Source: Roridomyces roridus (lineage: Eukaryota > Basidiomycota > Agaricomycetes > Agaricales > Mycenaceae). Taken from it: a stretch of 64,000 bases of DNA. A program made the position numbers and the translations under genes. How positions within the stretch are numbered: position 1 is the stretch's first letter; each line of letters begins with the position of its first letter. This document shows positions 57,188-64,000 of the stretch, piece by piece. The notes under the pieces are model-generated. The model did no database searches. It was not told the origin of the DNA and worked only from the letters and a program-made list of their open reading frames with translations. The stretch is taken from the NCBI GenBank assembly GCA_029378245.1, contig JARKIF010000002.1:992001-1056000 (forward strand). The letters are read 5' to 3'.

Positions 57188-59121
57188 TTAAAAAGATAAA
57201 CTACGCGGGGCAGGGACGGAGCTGTCAGATACAGAGTCCCTGTCAGCGGCAATCTCATCCGCTTTGGAAAATAAATCAAGTGCGCACTCCCACCGAGAAC
57301 CCGGAACCCCGTCGTACGACTCCCGCAATGCCTTACCACCCTTGGCGGCCATCAGCTGCTTCGCCGTCTTGAAGCCATACTTCACATATCGAAATAGCCC
57401 TCCCGCGGCGTACTGGGTCATTGAATACCGAGTCTCACCCGGGGAAAGAGGTGTGTTGCCGTGGCTGATGGTTCCGGACGGAATGCACACGGTCGATCCG
57501 GATGGAAACTCGACCATGAGCTTGATCTGTTTCATGTAGAACAAAGCCGATTTGCAGGGGTCAAAGGAGCCGGCCGACGTGATGGCGCACCAACCACCAG
57601 GGTTGTTCTGGTAGTCAGTGTGTTCGAAGGAGACGGCGTTGGAGGAGCAGTTGAATGTCACCGCCGGAAAAATCGAGTTATTGAAGTTGTGCTGGAGCCC
57701 GTCGTGGTGCGCAAACAGGGCCTTCAAATCGCGGACATATTCGGCATAAAGCTTGGGTGCCCAATATGCATATGCACCTACAGATCATGAGATCCTCGGG
57801 AAAATACAGAGAGGGGTATACGTACTGGACTGGAAGCCTGCAATGCGTTTGATGTACTTATTTCTAAGTAGTCTACGAAGAAGACGACGGCGTTGCCTTG
57901 AGTTCAATAGATTTCCCGGTTTCTGGATGAAGGATAAGAACATCTTTATTGATGGAAAAGCTACAGGGTTACAACCTTCTGACCGCCGCCGAAGGACACT
58001 CCAGAAGTGAGAGTGTAGAAGTTACCCCGGCGATGGGTGAGGTTCTCGGCGCTGAAGACCCCGTCGTCAACACCGTCCCTCGACGCCTCCTCCATCGCAG
58101 CAGCAACACCGGGGATGACGTTCTCATCCCAGTCGGGGTCGTCGGGCTTGCCAACAAAGACGGCAATGATTCGTCCATCTTGGTCAACGATGAGAAGTGG
58201 ATCTCTGCAAAAGGGTGAGCACGATATAGAAGGTATGGGTGGGTTTTCGACGTACCGGCCATCCCAGGCAATCCGACGAAATCCGCGCCTGTTGAGCTCC
58301 TCCACAGTGAAGTATTTCCACCTGGGCCTAGCCCCCGACTTGCGACTCTTGCCCTTCCCCTTCCGCTTCGCGCCAGTCCCACCCGCGTCACCTTTATCTC
58401 GAAGCCCAATCCATGCGCCGTTGGAGTGCGGAAAGTCAGATGCGCGGAAGGGCACCTCCTCCTTGCGGAGCGAGCGATAATCCTGGCTGAACTGGGGGTC
58501 CAGTTTGGCTGCGAACGGATCGCGCATTTCAGCCTTAACTGCGCGTTTACGCGTCCGACGTTTGTCCGCTGCGGCATTACGACGTTTCCGCTCAATACCG
58601 CTGGCGGCAGTGGCAAGAGTGTCGGAGGCGGTGTTGGGGAGTGGGGGAGGGGGGAGGGATGATGGTGCGTGCAAGGCAAGGAGTGAATGAGCCGAGGGAG
58701 CGGGCGGACTTGGCAGTGAGGATGCCACGTCACAATGCGGCGATGAGGGTCCAAGTGAGGACTCAGGCAGTGCAAGGGGAGGTGCAGAGGTCGACGTAGA
58801 TGTAGACGCAAATGAGGGTGGAGCTGAGGGCGCTGGTGCCCATGGGATTGGGGAGCATGCTCGCGAGGGCTCGGCGGAGGACATGTCGGTCAAAGGAGAA
58901 GGGGGACGGGACGATACCTCCACGCAGTCCTCCCACTCTTGGTCACGCTCGTCGCCATACAGACCCTCTCCCTCCTCCTGTGAATCTGCGCGCCGGTCTG
59001 CATCGTGGATGGCGGCCTGCAGGTAGGGTGCAAATGAGATGCCGGTTTCGACGAGAGTAGTGGGGCGAGGCTGGTACGTCCAGACGGAAAAGATGGCACC
59101 ACTGCGTGTACGGCGATGCAT
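57188..59121 (-). CDS. TET/JBP-family Fe(II)/2-oxoglutarate dioxygenase, transposon-linked
   Basis: Start MHRRTRSGAIFSVWTYQPRP at 59121. A Pro/Ser-rich N-region and a basic patch (RKRRNAAADKRRTRKRAVKA) lead into WKYFTVEELNRRGFRRIAWD, DPLLIVDQDGRIIAVFVGKP and, after short introns, SAYAYWAPKLYAEYVRDLKA. The double-stranded beta-helix follows: NNSIFPAVTFNC, FEHTDYQNNPGGWCAITSAG (H-x-D iron ligands), LMVEFPSGSTVCIPSGTISH (second His) and GETRYSMTQYAAGGLFRYV (Arg for 2-oxoglutarate). All catalytic residues are present. TET/JBP enzymes oxidise 5-methylpyrimidines in DNA. It lies directly upstream of, and parallel to, the KDZ transposase. Introns at about 58.25, 57.93 and 57.80 kb are in frame. Confidence 0.88.
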
Positions 59122-59862
59122 TCACTATGGGAGGGCGTAAGTTTCGGTACAATGGACACATCGCGCCAGCACATCACACAGCAAGCAGCACGGCAACGCC
59201 ATAGAGCCATGGTATTGACTCAGCGCACGGTACCATGCAGCTGGCTGCTTTAATGCTGAAGCGGGGCGTGAGGGGGGACTCACCCAGCACCGAGAGTGTG
59301 GTCTTGAGGTGGCACGAAGGGCGCGACAAGGTGGGATGATGTTGTTAATCAAAAAACCATCGGAGACATAATTATGCACGTCTTCTGACACGATGGAAGC
59401 CGCAGATTGAATTTGGAGCCGAGAGAAATTGAGGTAGCACCAAGCCGGTCCTGGAATGCCGTGTTGGAAGGTGTGCAGGAATGTGAATGAGCTGGTAAGG
59501 GACAAGAGAGCGCAATCAAAATTTGATGACCTCACTCAAATGCCATCGGAGACAGAGAATATCGAGTGGCATACAATGCCTCAAGCTCTCCACGCTTTCT
59601 TGACTGCATATTCTTATTCCTGGAGTAAAACCACACGTAAACATACAAGAACCTTTCAAATCGAGTCCGAATTCAAGCAGAGGTGAAGAGTCGGACGGAA
59701 ACTGGTCGAGTTTGGTAACATGATCTGGTCAAGTGCTAACCTTGACCAGAACCACTTACATGCGCTCTCTCAAAACGTCAACTCAGCGGCGTCAAAACAC
59801 ACAGAAACGCTCTTCGTAAGCTCCATCCATGTAAAAATGTGTCTCATATTCAAGATTTTAGA
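59122..59862. promoter_or_regulatory. Central divergent promoter region of the KDZ element
   Basis: About 0.74 kb between the dioxygenase (-) and the cysteine-cluster gene (+). No coding signal. Confidence 0.4.
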
Positions 59863-61276
59863 ATGGATACCACCCCGGAGGAGGAGCGGAGGAAACGACA
59901 ACGTGAGGCGGACGCCCGCTACTATCAAAAGTGTGTATGTGAATCACCTCAGGTTGAATGTTCTAATGCCTGTGAAAGCAATCCCCAAGTCCGTGAACGC
60001 AAGAAATTGCAGAAACAACAGCAGCGGTGGGTACGATCAAGGGTGTAAATCTCACATCTGAAATCTCCTCCTTCACAGCGCTGGAGCAAAGGCGAAGAAG
60101 TGACGCTGGGATCCGCCTAAGAAATCGAAACCGCAGCTCAGGTATTCACGGTTTCCTCCATAAGCTATCGCTGACCGTCACAATTTCCGTGTTCAACAGG
60201 ACTTTAATTTGCCAGCCTCCTCGAATGAGGAGTTTGAATTGCCGGCGTCGCCCACTCAGTCTGCACTCAAGTATCCATTCTCTCCGATGTTCGGCTGATT
60301 TCAGGCCAGGGAAATTTCAGAACTCTTTGAGGCTGATATCCACAACTCTGCAGGCGCTGGGACCGCACATTCCAGGGCGGATGATTCCTCCGATGACGAG
60401 CACGATGCCTGTGTTTCTGAGGAGTCAGTCGATCCCTTTCTAACCCCTTTGCAAGCGAGAACTCAAAGTATCCAACTGGTTGACATTGCGTAGCTCCCAC
60501 TCAGTATATTTTCAAGGGATCGAAGACGAACTTTGGGCTAAGGACCCCTCTGTAAAACCGGGGCGCCGGACACGATTCAGCATGATGGATTATTATTATA
60601 GTAAGCACCTCTCCTTTGTGGATTCAAATATTCATTATCTAATTACGGACAGAGTACGGTACATACAGACCCGAGGAGGGAGATGCGGAATTGGAGGGAG
60701 AGGATGAAACCAGCGCAGCGGCGCAGATCTTGGCGAGCTTCGCTGTTACGGCCGAAACACGCGCGGCATCGGGCAATGGTTCCGAGAAGATCGTCTCTGC
60801 CGATGAGGAACAATCCAGGTGGGCTGATTTGCGTGTTCTTTGATGCCTGTTAACCTGCTACAGTGAAAATGCCAACAAAAAACTTGGAGACCCCGGCGCA
60901 GCAGCTGTAGCAATAGCCATTGAAAATATGGACCGGCCAAGGTGTGTGTGCAATGGCTTGCAAGCATTTTACAGTCACTCACCATAGGCGTTTCAGTAAT
61001 TCCGACACCACGATCGTGCACCAGAGAGTATTCCGGGGATACCGATACATCCCCACTGGGCCACCTCCCAGCGAGCGCTCTGTGGTCCCACCCCGGCCCT
61101 CCCTCCCAGCGCCTTCGGGGATCTGCGGAAATTGCAAATCAGTGGATGAGTGCGCAAGAGCTGGTGATGATGGAGAGGGTTTGTGCGCCCGGTGCGTAGA
61201 TTGCCAGCTGCACGGCTATCTTTGCTGGGACCATTTCAATGGCGTTAAAGAATGGGAGGAGCCATGGTTGTGGTAG
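59863..61276 (+). CDS. KDZ-element accessory protein with C-terminal cysteine cluster
   Basis: The gene is invisible to single-frame views because it has about nine exons of 40-240 nt. My splice reads MDTTPEEERRKRQREADARY, QVRERKKLQKQQQR (basic helix), DFNLPASSNEEFELPASPTQ, AREISELFEADIHNSAGAGT, an acidic SSDDEHDACVSED, SVYFQGIEDELWAKDPSVKP, GRRTRFSMMDYYY, EGDAELEGEDETSAAAQILA, RFSNSDTTIVHQRVFRGYRY and a cysteine-rich end: ICGNCKSVDECARAGDD then GLCARCVDCQLHGYLCWDHF, ending EEPWLW. The pattern C-x2-C-x6-C...C-x2-C-x2-C...C-x3-H looks like a zinc module. The basic N-terminus suggests nucleic-acid binding (inference). It lies between the dioxygenase and the HMG-like gene, in the orientation of the latter. 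Exon borders near 60.05-60.10 kb are the least sure. Confidence 0.6.
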
Positions 61277-61521
61277 CGAGTTTTGAAGTTGCACAAACAA
61301 ATTGAACAGAAATGAAGTCACTTTGTAACGTATCTGTGCTGTACAGAGAAATGTACTAGATCAGCAATCCGCACCAGTCCACAACTGAATCAGACACACG
61401 GATTTACCGGACGCGAACATTATCCGAGCCTGAGCAAATTAATTAATTAATTCGGTATCTGTGAAACGAATTGAAAGGAGGACGACCTGCACTCACTTTC
61501 TGCCATCATCACACAAAAACA

Positions 61522-64000
61522 ATGGGTGGACGTCAAGGCTGGACAACTACCGATCAGCTCGAATGGTTTAAAAGCAAGATGGGCAAATACAAGGAGAGCA
61601 AGGCATCCGGGGACCAAATCCAATTTTTCAATCGTCTGGACGAGGAGTGGTTTCGAAAATGGCCTGAGGAGATTCCTTGTGGCCTGCCATCTCCGGACTC
61701 GGGCACGACATTGACAGAGGAACAACGCGTGGTGTTAGGGATAAGCATTGAAGCCCGCAAGAAGGTGACTACACTCCCTCTTCATGTGAGGAATAATACT
61801 GATTTTCTGTCAGCAAATTCGCTCGTGGTTTCGAAATCATCTCAGCACCTCGAGAAAGTCCGGCTCTGTCGACGCGCCAAAGAAGACCGAGGGGGCAACT
61901 CTGATCGGTGCACTGCTGAAGGGCGACAAACGCCATCGCAACCCCCAGCTCATCGAGGTGTACCAGAAGATGTACCAGAAGAAGATCGCCGCCGCCATAG
62001 CTGCGAAGTTGGGTTCCGAGGAGAACACAGATGACGATGAAGTCATAATGGTCGGAGAGGCAGCGTCGGCAGCGGCAAAGGCAAAGGCAAAGGAGAGGGC
62101 AGCAGCCCGGCTGAGGACTCGGCGGAGCGTGACGCTGGAGCTTTTTGAGGCGGAGAGTGAAGATGTCAAGGAGAAAGTTGAGCTTGAGTTGGCGAAGCTT
62201 AAGCAAGAAAAGGTGGATATGGCGTCGGCGTCAGAGGGGGCGACTGACTTGTTGACGCCGAAACTGGTCCAAATGTGAGTGTCAAGTCATCTTGGAACGA
62301 GCATCCGAGTTTGATGAATACAGGTCGTTGGATCAATTAGAAGGAATAATTTCCAAACTCCACCAGCACATTGAGGCGAGAACGGGATGGAAGGGGTTCA
62401 CGATGCTAGGCGGCCCGAGTCCCGAAAGCGGTGGTGCGTTGAGCATCGAAGTGTAAGCATCCAAGTTGTTTTGTGTGGCTCTGTATTCATATCTTCCTTC
62501 TTGACAGTCACCACTGCGGAAAATCGCCAAACGGTAATGTTTTCAAAGACGCCCATCCCAACTGGCAGGAGCATGTCAGCGAGCCCTTTACCGATTTCCT
62601 GAAACGGTGCTTCTGTGAGTACAATCGCCATGATCAAGGCGGCTACTTACTGTACATTTCAGCACGGGCTGCTCGCGATGCCATGGCGCTCATCGAGGAC
62701 GACGCCGAGGATACACCCGATACAAACGACGGCGACAACGTGGGGAGCTCTGGAGACACACCTGCCCAGCCAAATCGGAAGGGTAAAGCTCCGAGGAGAA
62801 GGAAGGCGGCAGCACCATCAGCGATTCTCCCCGCCGCTAGCCCTCCATCTCAGTCTTCAGCGACTACCTCGTCGGCCTCTGTGCCGCTCACTGCATTGTT
62901 GACGACTCTACCCTCTACGCCCATCGCTGTGCAACCGCAGACGCCGGAAGGCCCTCGTCCCATCACTACGGCACATCCAGCCTCTGAGATCGACAAAACT
63001 GCAGTCGCTAGTGCTCAAGTGCACTTACATGCTTTCCACGGGGACGACGCTATGAGCTTCGACCTCCACGCGCCTCTAGGCGATGGGATGGAGGGCGGGG
63101 AAGATAATCAGATACCGGGATGGTACTCGGACATCTGGCGGTCTTTGAATCTGGATGGGGAGCAAGGTACGTCGCCATTGCAGTCTAGGGGAGCTCGGTC
63201 CTGACATTGTCGTTTGAAGGAATGCCTCCACTTGACGATGTCACCGAGCCTCTAAGCAATCCGTTTTGGTCAATGACATCCCTTCCGGTGCCAACACAGC
63301 CAGAACCAAATGCCGAGCCCGCCAGTACGCCAATCACTCGGGTCCCGGCTTTAGTGCCATCGGAGTCACGCCCCGCCTCCCCGCCAACTCTCACATCCGC
63401 TGCAGCAACGGGGAGTCTTGACGCTGCACCACCCACATTGCAGCAATCTCCTCCAGCATCTCCTACTGAAGCTCCATCTGCCGCATCACCGACGCACTCG
63501 CATGCCTCTCCTGCTCTGATTGAGAAGGCGGTCTCTGCGGAATCCCCTCCACTCATCCAGCCAGTGACGGCCACATCCACTCCTCCAACTCCGCTTGGAC
63601 CCGGCGTTCTTCCCTCTACAGACTCGCCAGCAATCCCTGCCACACCCGTGGCCGTCTCCGCGGAGAACAGCGGTAGGACGCCCGCTCCTGCCACTGCAGT
63701 GCCATCAGCAACAGCATCTCCCACCCCCGACATAGTACCGACTCCCGCTCCTGCGTCTTCCCCTCTGCCGCCGAGATTTGCCAGATCTAGTGCTGCGCTC
63801 AGTAGCTCAGTGCGCGCGCTGGACACTGCTATGATGCGGGAGAAGAATGCCGAGGATGACGGCGATAGTAGTGGCGACGAGGGCCCGCTGGCAAACTACT
63901 ACCCGCAGTCCAGGCCTATGGCCAATCCACCTAAACCGGATCGAGTTGCTCCGGGGGAGGATGGTGTGCGCCAGCTTGGGCTTGGTCCTCGCAGAGGGCT
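61522..64000 (+). CDS. KDZ-associated protein, candidate divergent HMG-domain component (3' end outside)
   Basis: Start MGGRQGWTTTDQLEWFKSKM at 61522. The first exon gives a helical block (QIQFFNRLDEEWFRKWPEEI), then QIRSWFRNHLSTSRKSG, LLKGDKRHRNPQLIEVYQKM followed by YQKKIAAAIAAKLG, and a long helix RRSVTLELFEAESEDVKEKV. The WTT-x-QL...FF..L...WF..WPE opening and the RxxQxxEVYxKxYxxK stretch are typical of proteins carried by KDZ elements. Published analyses report a divergent HMG domain on such elements, and this is the best candidate here. After LTPKLVQM, SLDQLEGIISKLHQHIEART and SVHHCGKSPN-like HHCGKSPNGNVFKDAHPNW the protein becomes Pro/Ser/Thr/Ala-rich for over 300 residues and runs off the window. 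Five introns splice in frame. Confidence 0.68.

Noticed and set aside
57969..58811. 280-residue frame inside the TET/JBP gene
   Set aside because: Shadow frame rich in Arg, His and Pro; the overlapping frame carries the conserved domain.
63185..63826. 213-residue Gly/Ala/Val-rich minus frame at the right edge
   Set aside because: Antisense of the Pro/Ser/Thr-rich tail of the HMG-like protein, which is continuous with upstream exons.

Overview
The window is nuclear DNA of a filamentous basidiomycete, most likely an agaricomycete. Genes are compact and cut by many 45-60 nt introns (GT..AG, a few GC..AG) with CTNA-like branch points. The recognisable families are basidiomycete-typical: a DASH-complex DAD3, an FLR1/TPO1-type exporter, ACS-type permeases, a DUF6534-like seven-helix protein, an HGD-type kinase and a KDZ transposon with a TET/JBP dioxygenase. 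There is no rRNA, no CRISPR array and no bacterial operon signal.

Layout. 0-0.75 kb: tail of a TPR (TTC1-like) gene with an in-frame stop. 1.2-12.1 kb: seven-helix membrane gene (-), monocarboxylate-transporter-like MFS (+), peptidyl-tRNA hydrolase (+) and two tandem amidases (+). 12.9-24.3 kb: a DHA1 exporter (-), two tandem ACS-type permeases (+) and, between them, a C2/multi-TM protein. 24.6-30.5 kb: a damaged Zn2Cys6 regulator head joined or abutting to a kinase whose introns are swollen by transposons. One intron holds a hAT-like MITE with a complete gag-only copia-type LTR element nested in it (identical LTRs, 5-bp TSD). 30.5-37.9 kb: gene-poor repeat island with several TIR elements and tRNA-like relics. 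37.9-41.5 kb: DAD3 (-), a conserved unknown gene (+) and a PAQR receptor (-), all apparently intact. 41.9-49.9 kb: an inverted, partly decayed copy of 2.7-8.3 kb, with an SDR gene lodged behind the former amidase promoter and a solo LTR splitting the second peptidyl-tRNA hydrolase. 50.4-52.0 kb: a DMT/EamA transporter. 52.3 kb to the right edge: a large KDZ-class element with four genes: KDZ transposase (-), TET/JBP dioxygenase (-), a cysteine-cluster protein (+) and a protein that fits the divergent HMG component (+, running off the edge).

How it fits together. The left half is rich in amidases, permeases, an exporter and a regulator. This suggests (inference only) a locus for uptake and hydrolysis of amide-type compounds that has expanded by tandem and inverted duplication. 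The right end is a self-contained mobile unit combining a transposase with a predicted 5-methylpyrimidine-oxidising enzyme, an association already known in basidiomycetes. The rest of the window shows transposons reshaping genes: giant introns, a split gene and a possibly captured promoter.
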